From Stenopsyche tienmushanensis (taxonomy: Eukaryota > Arthropoda > Insecta > Trichoptera > Stenopsychidae), in NCBI GenBank assembly GCA_008973525.1, contig WACJ01000126.1, positions 3,286,001-3,350,000 on the forward strand: DNA of 64,000 nt. Reading direction: 5' to 3'. Positions 33,202 through 42,755 of the stretch are shown in pieces (the first letter of the stretch is position 1; every line of letters starts with the position of its first letter). Position numbers and translations under genes: made by a program. Below the pieces are notes generated by a model. It was not told the origin of the DNA and did not search any database. It was given only the letters and a program-made list of their open reading frames with translations.

Positions 33202-34448
33202 TTTTTAGCTTTATGTATCGCTCTTCTATGTGCAGGGCACTCTTTCGTCCCCATGCTGTGGTTCGTATTGGCTCCGGCTCCCTTATCCTTACATATAAGG
33301 CAACACGGATTATTTGTGCAGGTGGCGGCCTTGTGTCCCGCTTCTCCGCATCTTCGGCACATTGTTGAGCGATCAGGGTTCTTACAGTCCCTGGTCGTGT
33401 GCCCTGTCCCCTGGCAGCGGTAGCACTTAAGGATGCTATTTTTCCTTTGTAGGCGGCAGTAAGTCCATCCTATTTTAATTTTCCTTGATTCAAGCAGCCG
33501 TGCGCTAGCCTGAACGGGGACAGAGACAATCGCCAGTTGAGTGCCCCATGATCCAGACTTGAGGTACTTGATATTGACATCCTCTGGTGCAAGGTCGGTA
33601 TCCCTGGTCAGAGCCGCGATGATGTCGCCCTCCTCCATTCCTTCCTCAATATCGAGGATGGTGAGCGTCTCCATCGGCACCATCTTCCTTATCCTGGTTT
33701 CCGCCCCCAGGGCTTTTGACATATTTTGTACCAGGTTGGCAGTATCGTTTGAGTCCTTCTCAAGTTCTATGACGACTGCGTCACCCCTCCTAGATTTCCT
33801 GATTGAAGCTATTTTAGCTCCTAGCTCGTCCGGATTAACATTTTTCCGGAGAGTCTTGAGAGTTTCAGCATAACTTGCCCCTTCCTTGCCCTCCTCCAGA
33901 GTAATGACGATCGCGTCTCTTCGGGTGCGAGGCTTGCGTTTCCGCTGCGCTTGACCTTTTTTAGACGCCTGTCCTTGGTGATAGTTCTCCTTCCGCATCT
34001 TCTTGCGGTTGGCCACTGTTGTCCACTCTGTGGGCAGTGCGACTGTCGGCGATTTGGCAGGGCGAGGTAGTTGTGCCTGCGCATGTGGTCGCGCCTGCGG
34101 TGGCGCCTTGACCATTACTGCTCTCTCCGTTGTGGCTCGTTGTATATGTTGGCTCGTAGTTTTGTACTCTTCCCTTCGGGGAGCCATCCCCTTGGCCGCT
34201 TTTCCCGAATTAGTTTGGATAACATTGTTTCTTAATTCTTTTCTCTCCTTTGTACACGTTTGTGTCTCTTTGTCAGTCGTGGGGATCTTTTGGTGCACCG
34301 GGGTTTCCAAATCCACTAATGCGTGGACTAAAAGTCGTGCTTTTTTTATCCCTACTTTCAATTTACCATGGACGGTTGTGTGGGTATCAACATATTCGTC
34401 CATCTCATCCAAGACCATTGTTAAATTTTCCATGATATTTGATTCCAT
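33180..34448 (-). CDS. ORF1: gag-like RNA-binding protein of R1-clade element
   Basis: A 422-residue protein expected to bind the element RNA and form the ribonucleoprotein particle. The start lies in CACCATGG, a strong initiation context. The N-terminal third is acidic then Thr/Gln/Lys-rich (DETD-like stretch near 11-25). A basic segment (KKGQAQRKRKPRTRRD, about 165-200) looks like a nuclear-localisation or RNA-binding patch. The middle (about 200-330) carries the alpha/beta region typical of R1-type ORF1 proteins (ITLEEGKEGASYAETLK). Three zinc knuckles follow: C342YRC...H...C355, C364RRC...H...C377, and an atypical, longer third one, C383LIC...H...C404. The end, KKWPASSR, overlaps ORF2 by 22 nt in another frame. 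All key Cys and His residues are present. Confidence 0.93.
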   Translation of the reverse strand: MESNIMENLTMVLDEMDEYVDTHTTVHGKLKVGIKKARLLVHALVDLETPVHQKIPTTDKETQTCTKERKELRNNVIQTNSGKAAKGMAPRREEYKTTSQHIQRATTERAVMVKAPPQARPHAQAQLPRPAKSPTVALPTEWTTVANRKKMRKENYHQGQASKKGQAQRKRKPRTRRDAIVITLEEGKEGASYAETLKTLRKNVNPDELGAKIASIRKSRRGDAVVIELEKDSNDTANLVQNMSKALGAETRIRKMVPMETLTILDIEEGMEEGDIIAALTRDTDLAPEDVNIKYLKSGSWGTQLAIVSVPVQASARLLESRKIKIGWTYCRLQRKNSILKCYRCQGTGHTTRDCKNPDRSTMCRRCGEAGHKAATCTNNPCCLICKDKGAGANTNHSMGTKECPAHRRAIHKAKKWPASSR

Positions 34449-34704
34449 GGTGTAGATCCGTTGTAGGTATAAAACACAAAGTTAATTGGTTCAAACAGTC
34501 ATATTGTCACAATTATATAAATACACCCATACGCAGCGTGCTTTAATTACTGCACTTATTGTATATTAATTATTAATTGATAATTATCAATATATTAATC
34601 AGCGTGCACTAATATAATTTTGATCGCTATTTATACGGCGCGGCGCAGCGTAATCGTGAAACACACAAAGAACGTCTGCATTCGACTCCGGTCTAAATAC
34701 AACT
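34449..34704 (-). promoter_or_regulatory. 5' UTR and internal promoter of the R1 element
   Basis: About 255 nt from the element's first base to the ORF1 start. If transcription starts at the A at 34,704 (context CCCA+1GTT, like an initiator), AGACGT lies at +28 to +33 (34,672-34,677). That is exactly where the downstream promoter element of arthropod non-LTR elements sits. No TATA box is needed for such promoters. A GC-rich core (GCTGCGCCGCGCCG) lies further downstream. Confidence 0.7.
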
Positions 34705-34718
34705 GGGTTTATTCATCT
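34704..34718. repeat. Target-site duplication, copy 2
   Basis: Identical to 29,895-29,909. It marks the 5' (minus-strand) boundary of the R1 element. Confidence 0.9.
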
Positions 34719-34970
34719 GTCGGACCGCAATAACACCATGCGATAAGATAGAGGTGATCGAGTGTTAACAGAAGCACTCGTTTTCTTAAATATTATCTTT
34801 TATTTACGGAGAGAGTGGTTACAGCTATGAAGCTGTGGGAAGGACATCTTCCCGTAGCTGAAGCTAACCAATGGCTTCCACTCTCTTGTACGGCATCATA
34901 AGATTGGATGTGGTGCACGCATATAAATCGAGATATATATCGTCTTTCTAGATGCAATATATCCACAGGA
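34719..34970 (-). mobile_element. LTR-like host of the R1 insertion
   Basis: The minus strand carries ATTGGTTAGCTTCAGCTACG, GGGAAGATGTCCTTCCC, CATAGCTGTAACC, AATAAAAGATAATATTTAAG and CGGTCCGACAGATGAATAAA. The same order occurs in the LTR copy at 3,930-4,167, with weaker similarity to the solo LTR at 2,044. After the R1 element it continues at 29,894. No LTR ends were found on either side, so the extent is uncertain. Confidence 0.65.
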
Positions 34971-36274
34971 AGATGATTTTACTATTAATTTGACACAGAA
35001 ATTGGTTTTTGTAATGTCATTGCGAAATAAATGTTAAATATTATTTGATAAATGATTGTCCAAGCGGTGATAAAATGATAAAAAATGTTGCATTTAAGTT
35101 TTCATTGTACCCTAATGAGTTTGTCTTTAATTTTGCAAACATATAGATTACGGAATTGGCAACTGACGATGTTCTTAATGAAAAACAAACATTTGAAGTT
35201 TCCAAGCACTTTGATTCTAGGTTATCTCAAATTAGCGACGTTAAAGGAGGAGTTTGAATAACTGCAAGTTTATTTGGATGTAAAAGACAATTATTTAATT
35301 AATATTGGCTAAAATATTAATGTAGTTTAAGTATTAGATTTATTACAAAATTGTTTTCAAACAAGTTGCCTGGGGACTGTTTGATTGAATTTCGTTGTAA
35401 TGTACCACAAAATGTAATTAAGCAATTTCATTTTGCTGTGCACAGGGAATATTCATCTATTATAGCAAAATAAATTTATAAAAGATGTAAATAAAACATA
35501 TTATACGAACAAATAAATATTTATTAACAGAGGACTGACGGCTGTCAAAATATGGTTTCTACAAGGCGATGTTTGAGGAGTGACGCAAACTTTAATTCGA
35601 TTATGTTTCGTAACACCCATTTACATAGGAAACGCTGTAGACGACAAGGGAACTGTTTAACGTACATACTTTTAAAATACTTTAATTTACTTTTTAGTTT
35701 TATAAAAATATATATTTTAATAAACGAATAAGCAGATCTAATTAAAAATCATTTACTATTGTTCAAATAATCATATAATTTAATTGTTTCCTAAAGTGGT
35801 TGTTTTAATTAAATTAATTTAAAGCAATTATGTATATTGCTTTAGTGATACACCAGGGAACTGTTTTTGAGCATTATAAAAACCAATAGAAATTATTTTG
35901 ATCATATTTATTTACGAATTCCGAACGTTCATGTGATACCCCTAATAATCTCTTTTGCTCCAACTTTAAAGGCTGAAATAAATATAATTTGATGATTCAC
36001 GCATATTTTACACGGCTTAATATCCAATTATATATTGTGCTGACGGAAGAACTATTTATATGCAACTTCAACCACAACTAAAATATGCAGAAGTTGTCTA
36101 GACTGTTTTCGGCAGTCATTCTTTACAGCAATATGTATGTAAATGAACTTCAGACCTCACTCAACACGATTTTGCATTGCGAAACGTTTTTACCGAACCA
36201 AATGACCGTCATATAAATTCATATTATGCGATGCAAAAGGTAAAAAAATTATTGATGCATAATTATCATTTTAT
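34971..36274. other. No supportable gene; AT-rich
   Basis: AT-rich with recurring short GGGACTGTTT and GGGAACTGTTT words (35,372; 35,648; 35,869) of unknown meaning. No gene recognised. Confidence 0.45.
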
Positions 36275-36373
36275 GAGGGTGATTCAAATATAACCCAGAA
36301 TTTTTCTATACAAATGTATTAGTAATATATAAAAATACCAATGGAATTCCATCTTCACCATCACCCTCTTAAT
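36275..36373. mobile_element. Short internally deleted family B element
   Basis: Begins GAGGGTGATTCAAATATAAC and ends with CATCACCCTC, the inverted form of the first ten bases. About 98 bp with the family B terminus intact on the left and only the outermost bases on the right. Looks like an extreme internal-deletion derivative. Confidence 0.6.
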
Positions 36374-37943
36374 AACTATGGATAATATATACATTTGATT
36401 TTATCTCATTTTTGCGATCCATAACATCACTTCAAGAAATATCTGCTTATAATTCCAATACCCTTTTATAAATACAATATGCCATTTTATTATAGCCATT
36501 TTACGATTTCGACGTTGGATAAATTCTACCTACGTTTAGTACTGAAACGACTTATGCCATACCATAAGTTTCTTAAATATTGGCGTAGATTCTGCGGTGG
36601 CCATCCCGAAATCTGACCATCATCATCGGTTTCCGTATTGCGTTTCTCTTCATCCCTCTTTTATACCTTATGCACTATTCCTGTCCTATCTGATTTCGCT
36701 TTCCCAATGCCCATTTGATCTTTTATATTGCCCCTTACATCCTCTCTGCGTACAACCCCGAAATTGCCTCCGTCTTACTGCTGACCCATTTTTTCGCCGT
36801 TTGCCCATTTCACCACAATTTCTACCCTTTCATTTTCTTTATTTTATATAATGGACCTTCTTTATTTCTCTCACCCGCCTATTTGTAATCCAGGTATTTT
36901 TTTGGGTATTTGTTGTCATATTGCGTTCCCTTTTGCGTTATTATTGCATTATTATAATGATCGTACTTCTGCCGAGTTTAATTTATTTTAGCTTTGTCCG
37001 CATCCGGTACAACGTCGAGTTTTTATACGACTGAAATCCAGCCTTCGCTCCCTTTTTTTTCCAGGAAAAAGTGAGGGAAAAATTAATGTAGATTTTTCCA
37101 TTTGCGATACAAATTATGTTTCGTTTAAGCAAACCACAATTTTGAATTATTTCAAAATTTTAATGAGATATAATTTTCATTCCATTACTGTTGTTTTTGT
37201 ACTTATTATGTACGTAGTAATTGTATTAGCATAACAACCTCCGTTTCTTCGATCAAATTAGAACTTTACAACAATCTGTATGAAACTCTGAAGAAAAAAA
37301 TTCTCGAAAAAATTCGCAAAATACAAATATTTTTCTAAATCAAATTTTCATTAGCCCTAGTTGGAATTTGTTTAATTTACCACAAATTATATTACTATAA
37401 TCTTCCATTCTTTCAATTATAATTTGTCCTCTCTGCTTCCGTTGGAACACACTAAAGCTTACATTCAAAATCCCGCTGAGTTTGGGCGAGTGATAACAGT
37501 TTTTGACGATTTTTGATTTCGCACAGCTTTCACAAAAATGCTAATAGCTGTTCTTTTATTTTTATTTGAAGAACCCAAATCTTCCAAAATCATTTAATAA
37601 GATACCTATTTTGAGTCGTAAATCTAATAAAAAATGTACACACATTATGTAGAATGGTAACAAATGAAAAAAATTCGAATGATATGCCAACCTGCGTTCG
37701 CGCAAGCCGGGTGTAACCGCTTACGAATATTTCCGCGGCGCCGCGGAAGCGAGTTTCTGACTGTTAATACAAAACTAAAAAGCGTCATATTTAAATTTGT
37801 AAATGCCCTTCTAATACTTGAGTAATATTTCCTAGGCATTCCTAGATATTAAAAGTATCCAACATGATCAACAAAACCGCTATTTAAGACAGAGTTCATA
37901 CCCTGCGTTGCTGTGTGGTCTGTTTCGAGGGCCTTTGGACTTT
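36374..37943. other. No supportable gene
   Basis: Pyrimidine-rich near 36,600-36,870 with an 84-codon frame that has no domain. AT-rich elsewhere. A short GC-rich palindrome, CCGCGGCGCCGCGG, lies at about 37,731-37,744. Confidence 0.45.
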
Positions 37944-38690
37944 TTCTTCGCAAGGGGGATTTTTTTATAAAAATTGTCAGGGCCGTACCTAGCAGTAGTG
38001 TGAGATTCTGATTTTATTCGTTTACCCACTAAGGCCAGATCCACACTATGGTGCCGGTAACGGTTCGATCTCGCTCCGATCCCGGTCCGATCAAATATTC
38101 TTGCATAAGAAACAATCAGAGTATTCACACTATCGGATCGTTCCAATTCCGTTTCTTGTATGAGAATATTTGACCGGACTGAGACCGAGAGCGAGATCGA
38201 ACCGTTACCGGCACCATAGTGTAGATTGGGCCTAAAACCCTTCCTTGTCCAAAGGTCCAAATACAACCATCCCGTATTTCTCACCGGCTTAGTTCCGTCT
38301 GAGGCATCCTCCTCAGACGTTGGAAGCGAAGTCTTCCCTGGCTATCCAATCTTCTCATTATCTAGCATCGAGTTCATCATTCCATCCTTCATCACTCGTC
38401 TTTCGCCTATGAAGGCGCAGATAATTTCTAGCTCTTTCTCTCATGCTTCGAATTCAAACGTCGTGTGCTCCGCATCATCTGCCTCAGCCCCACAGTGGTG
38501 GAAATGAGTGATCGCCTCTTTGCCTATCCGTTTCAGATAGGCTCCGAAGCAACCGTATCCAGTGAGGAGCTGAGTCTCCGCTTTCACTACAGTTTCTTAC
38601 ATCGAGCAATATCGCACAGTGCCCTTGGACTAATCTTCCAACTCTCTTTGATCCCCGAGGACAAGAACCTCTACGCACAACGTTTCAAGG
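37944..38690 (-). pseudogene. Diverged R1-clade relic, interrupted by a MITE
   Basis: Minus-strand remnant of a different R1-clade lineage. From about 38,590 down it reads LTGYGCFGAYLKRIGKEA, then the zinc-motif region HHCGAEADDAEHTTFEFE. This aligns with LTGHGCFGSYLHRIQKEA and CHHCGAELDDAAHTLFDC of the intact copy, although the first Cys is replaced (FHHC) and the last Cys is lost. The 3' UTR follows (GTAGTGTGAG, TTTACCCACTA... on plus), split by the 200-bp MITE at 38,033-38,232. The sequence ends near CGCAAGGGGGATTTT at about 37,950. Upstream similarity fades near 38,690. Stops and frameshifts make it inactive. Confidence 0.8.
38030..38235. mobile_element. PIF/Harbinger-like MITE, 200 bp, TAA duplication
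   Basis: The element 38,033-38,232 has inverted arms of about 80 bp: GGCCAGATCCACACTATGGT on the left, and GGCCCAATCTACACTATGGT read inward from the right. TAA flanks both ends (38,030-38,032 and 38,233-38,235). The undisturbed R1 3' UTR near 6,830 reads ACCCACTAAACCC, showing the insertion point. A three-base T(A/T)A duplication with GGCC/GGGCC ends is typical of PIF/Harbinger elements. The short interior has no transposase, so it is non-autonomous. Confidence 0.85.
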
Positions 38691-38725
38691 CGCCCACCTT
38701 TTTCATTCAGTGTTCTCTAAAAGTA

Positions 38726-39074
38726 GGCGTGGTTCCCGAAGGAGATCAGTTTCAGACCACGCACACCCAAAAATGTGTCGGAAGAGGAAACAAGAGGTTA
38801 TGCTACAAGCAACGGAACTATTACGCGAGGTCACTACCACCACGAGTTCAACCTCAGTTTGAAGAGCTCCTTCTTCCCCATGGTACTTATATTGGTTCGG
38901 TCATTAGTAGTACCTAGCCACGGAGGCGAGTCGCCGTTCGAATAGCCTAAAGCCTTTCTCCCCTATATGCACTAAGTTATAGAATATAGTGGTGTCCTTC
39001 TGCTCCTTCTGTATTCAGCAGTTCCACATTCCAATTTATGGATACCCATCATAGGGTAAGCTGCCACCCAACTC
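38726..39074 (+). repeat. Family F dispersed repeat
   Basis: Matches 46,626-47,020 in order: GATCAGTTTCAGACCA, ACCACCACGAGTTCAACCTC, AGTTTGAAG, GTTCGGTC, TAGCCACGGAG, GCCTAAAGC, CTCCCCT, GCAGTTCCACA, GGATACCCA and CCAACTCATGTTAGCTG. GC-richer than its surroundings. Frames are not conserved. The class is unknown. Confidence 0.65.
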
Positions 39075-39558
39075 ATGTTAGCTGCACCGCTTTCATCCTG
39101 TGGCGATGCGCAGGAAACAAGAAGGAGCCTTGGCTGCGAAAAGAGTTATTCTCGCAGCAATGCTCAGTATTTGTATATCATATCAATTAAAATAATAGTT
39201 AAGATGAGAGTGTTTCCGTTAGCATCTGATCACTTCCATCCTACCGCTCGGCTTCACCGCGACCTGACAAAAGAACGGATCTACGTGCGCAGTGCGTTTA
39301 ATCTTGCAGAACACGCGGGTGGCTTGGACCCACCTCTTACCCGAGCTGTTTATTGGTCACCAGGTCTGTGTGCCCAACCGGTCCGCTTTCTCGGATCGCT
39401 GACACTGCGAAAGAGCGCCTCGCGATCGGACGCCATGCCCGGACATGTCCACATAACGTAGTCTGCGTCCATGTTCGGATCAACACGTGGGAGTAGTTAG
39501 CAGTTCGAAGGCTCTACTCCGAGAGCGTTCTCAACTCACGTTAAAATGGTGTCAGATA
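39075..39558 (+). mobile_element. LTR copy with 3' end and primer-binding site
   Basis: Contains GAGCCTTGGCTGCGAAAAGA, CGACCTGACAAAAGAACGG, ACGTGCGC, GATCGCTGACACTGCG and CTCTACTCCGAGAGCGTTCT. It ends CACGTTAAA and then ATGGTGTCAGATATAGC. The last is the primer-site start found after the other LTRs but diverged after 9-10 bases. It forms a mosaic with the family F repeat that precedes it. Confidence 0.6.
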
Positions 39559-41898
39559 TAGCAGATTGTTAAGATGCTGAACCGTTCTGGATTTTTAGGC
39601 CCATTTAAATTCGAACCTTTTTAATAATAATATAGAAATCCAGACACTATATCAACTATCGACAACAAATACAATTATTGCATTAATTGATTTTCTGAGA
39701 GACAATTATTTTAATATGCAAATTTTAAATATTTTGGTAAAAAATTATTCTTTTTCGCATACAGTATTAAAATTATTTTTAGAGAGCTAAGCTTGTGAAA
39801 TGGCAGCAGCAGGTCATATGCTGAGGCAACTGTTTGAACAAAAAATGAGCTGTCTGTCTTTTAGTTTATCAAGCTGTCATGGAATGACCAAGTAGAGCAT
39901 CACTAATTCAAAATCCACAGATTTTTTCAAATGCAATTAAATAAAAATCGCAGTAGAAAATGGTTTCAAATTGATCGATCATTAATAATTAACAATGAAT
40001 AGAATCTCTTCGCATCTTTCAATGGCTGTCATATTCTTTAGTGCTCTATACCTCTAGGAAATATGGATTTTTTGCTCGAAAAACAAGCACTTGCATCCTG
40101 CAGAACCTCTCGGATTTATCATGTTTTTGTGCGGAAAACATTTGCCAGCTGAAAGTTTGCCACATTTTCTCACAGTTGTTTATATTAAATATAAATAAGC
40201 GGTTTGTAAAAACGGAGGGATTCTTCGCGTTTAGTTGGCAACACTTTGTATTGCGAACTAATTAATTTCGTGCCTTGGCGAGATGAAGCTTTCAAAGACG
40301 AACTCATACAAAAGACGTATTCTTTTGATAAACGTACACGGCGAGCTTAGCGCAAATCTTGAAAGCTCTGAGGATTCCCGGCGAAAGCTCCTCTTTATTC
40401 ACTCCCATCTTCCACGAATCTATTTATAAATATTCAACGGCGGAGAGCCGAGGGGTTAAAAACAGATGACAAAGTTCGCGAAAAGAAGTGAAATGACCTC
40501 TCGCCTGATTACGGTCATTACCCACCAGCTCAGAGGCAATTCAAGAACCATCAAGAGGGTAAATTTTCAGCAAATTTATCCAATTCGCACTCGAGCGAAA
40601 CTTTCATAATGAACTAGTAATTACAAAAATATACATAAAAGTCCCCAATGTTTTTCTTAAACATCGAATCTTACTTTGCTCATAAAATTTCGAATGAGAA
40701 TTTATAACGCGTATTATTGAACCTTAAACGAATCACTGTAATACTGGAGACAACGACCGAAATATTGCATCCTTTTCCACGATTTAAACGATGCAAATCA
40801 AGAATGCTACAGTCTATCAAACTTTCAAAGTTGCGAACATCAATATGAATAATTGTACATACCGACGTTAAATTAAAATTTACAAAGCTGATTTTTTATC
40901 CACAAGTAGTTTATGTCAATTATTCTTAAATGAACGTCGTCTACTTTCGATATAATGTGGCTAGGTCTTCAATAGACGTGGCTAAAGTTATAGTGCGAGA
41001 ACTCGTTTGGATTATTGCAACTTTCAAAGCATTGCAATATTAAATGCATATAATATTTATTATAAACAACTACAGTATGATTTCAGTCTTGTACTTGCAA
41101 TATCAAAACAACAAAATACTTTTTTCAAGTCAACACCTTCTTCCTCGCGTTAATGTAATACCTCAGGCATATCGTCTTGGTATAAATTATGAAATCTAAC
41201 TTTTTCAGCGCGCTGACTCGTTGCTTATTCATGAAAAAGGACACGTTTACATGCGCGAAACGTGCCGCTAGACAAGAAAATATTAGAACTTTTAGTCGAG
41301 TCAACAGAAAATTGCGACAATAAAAGAAACAGCCACCGCCTGAATAATAAAAACGCATATAAAAGTGGTTGTACGCCATGATGAACGTGTTAATGATTCA
41401 GCGTTATTTCCTGCGAGCTTCACTTCGACCGGTCACGCGAGCTCATTGCCTCAAAAACATCGAAATATATTAAATGTATTCCGGCCATTAAATCTTATTT
41501 TATACGCGTCGTCGATGTTATACGTGCAAATTAATGCATGCGCGTTTAACGCGCTCGAATGCTTCAGTTGATGCGTCAACCCTGAAGTGGGTCGGTATGA
41601 TCGTTGAATGATGGAAAGAGAGTCGCACAAATGCATGCACAGACGCGCTACGCGCATGCGCCTCATCGCTACCGTATGCATGCGTGGCGGTGAGCAACCA
41701 GTAGCACTTTTTATATATTACACACATCTAATCATTTCCGTTAATAAATGAAAAAAATGCATCGTATTGTGTTTTGCAAATTTACCTTTAATTTATTGAA
41801 TAATCTGAGCGTTCACACGGAAATATAACGAACCAAAAACGCGCAATAAATATAATTGCTTTATTTGGATCAAACATTTTAAATTTTCTTGACCGTGG
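39559..41898. other. No supportable gene
   Basis: AT-rich, with a few GC-richer patches (about 40,280-40,510; 41,560-41,690). Only short frames without recognisable domains. Confidence 0.45.
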
Positions 41899-42279
41899 TG
41901 TTACTGAACGAATGGATGGGAATAGGCGGACGTCGAATAAAAATACTCTCTTCTCTAAATAACTATTTATTCCACACGAGAGAGAGAGAAAGAGAAAGAT
42001 CTGGCTGCAGGAGGGACGACCTCCCGCAGCCAAGGCTAACGGACGGCTCCCCGACTCCCACCTCCTGTGCGTCACTACCCAACCGGCAACGATGCACGCG
42101 CAAGAAGCGATCCGTCGGTATGCAGGTGCAATGTCTCCGTAGGACCACAAGAGATGGCGCTGTTAAAATAAAACATTGCACCTGAAAAGAGTCGGAAGAT
42201 GTCGCTGTTAATCTGGAGAATTAAATGTGCTCAGACTAACAGCACTATTGCGTGGGAATGTTAAATCGCCCACGTTACA
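41899..42279 (-). mobile_element. LTR, minus strand, 5' end intact
   Basis: On the minus strand it begins TGTAACGTGGGCGATTTAAC at 42,279. It runs through ATTCTCCAGATTAACAGCGA, GCGCCATCTCTTGTGG, GATCGCTTCTTGCGCGTG, GGTTAGCCTTGGCTGCGG, a (CT)-rich tract and AATAAATAGTTATTTAGAGA to TTCAGTAACA at 41,899. In the copy at 2,044 the sequence continues another 109 bases beyond this point before ACGTTACA, so this copy is probably truncated at its 3' side. No target duplication was found. Confidence 0.75.
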
Positions 42280-42401
42280 AATACATAGAGATATTTTTAG
42301 CATTTTTTTTATTTTAGCATTTTCTAGCAAATATTGGTTATATTTTAGAAAATATGTAAAAAGTCGAAAAACAATATTTTTAAAATATGGTAAGACACAG
42401 A

Positions 42402-42755
42402 GTTGTGTCCGATTTCCAGTGATGCAGAAAGAACATTCATACGCGTTGAGCTCGGAGACAGACAGAAATGGAGAGTGCCTTGCGCATTGAGTTTGGAGAG
42501 AAACAGAGACGGAGAGAGTATCTTACGTACATCGTACGATTGTATAGACCGTTAACCCAAATTTATCGAATAATAATGATATGTGAATGATATAATGAAT
42601 CGATTACAAGTGTAGTATTTATGTTTACTTGAAGAAATGATCGTATATTGTGTGCTATTGACAATGTTTATTTATTTATGTACAAGCTTCATACACGCTG
42701 CGACGGTCCTGACAGATAAGTGGATTTGTACGGATGATAAGTGGTGGATATTTAA
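42402..42755 (+). repeat. Family D dispersed repeat, longest copy
   Basis: Blocks in order: GTGATGCAGAAAGAACATTC, GAGCTCGGAGACAGACAGA, GAGAGTATCTTACGTACATC, AACCCAAATTTATCGAATAA, AGAAATGATCGTATATTGTG, TGCTATTGACAATG and ACAAGCTTCATACACGCTGC, then GATAAGTGGATTTGTACGGA. It includes repeated GAGAGAAACAGAGACGGAGA tracts. An LTR is likely, but ends were not resolved. Confidence 0.65.

Larger units (their letters stand above)
29910..34704 (-). mobile_element. Full-length R1-clade non-LTR retrotransposon
   Basis: A complete element of about 4.8 kb read on the minus strand. It has a 5' UTR of about 255 nt, ORF1 (gag-like), ORF2 (endonuclease, reverse transcriptase, zinc motif), a 3' UTR of about 220 nt and a 52-base A run (T on the plus strand). 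A perfect 14-15 bp target-site duplication flanks it. Both ORFs are uninterrupted and all expected catalytic motifs are visible. With the uninterrupted tail and identical duplications, this points to a recent insertion. Clade assignment rests on ORF2: an APE-type endonuclease ending SDHRYIQF, the FADD reverse-transcriptase box, a C-terminal CCHC motif, no RNase H, and three zinc knuckles in ORF1. The insertion lies in an LTR-like sequence, not in 28S rDNA, so it is not a classical R1 copy. Confidence 0.93.

Noticed and set aside
30442..34455. Plus-strand open frames of up to 151 codons across the R1 region
   Set aside because: They are antisense shadows of ORF1 and ORF2 and follow their codon bias. 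No independent domain is visible.
29910..34704. Classical rDNA-inserted R1
   Set aside because: Flanks are an LTR-like repeat with AATAAACCCA at the junction. No 28S rDNA sequence is present, so only clade membership is claimed.
38226..38917. Plus-strand frames of 93 and 150 codons
   Set aside because: Antisense to the R1 relic and running into family F. No domain on this strand.
41960..42000. GA-rich tract as a separate microsatellite
   Set aside because: It is the (CT)-rich part of the LTR copy and occurs in the same place in other copies.
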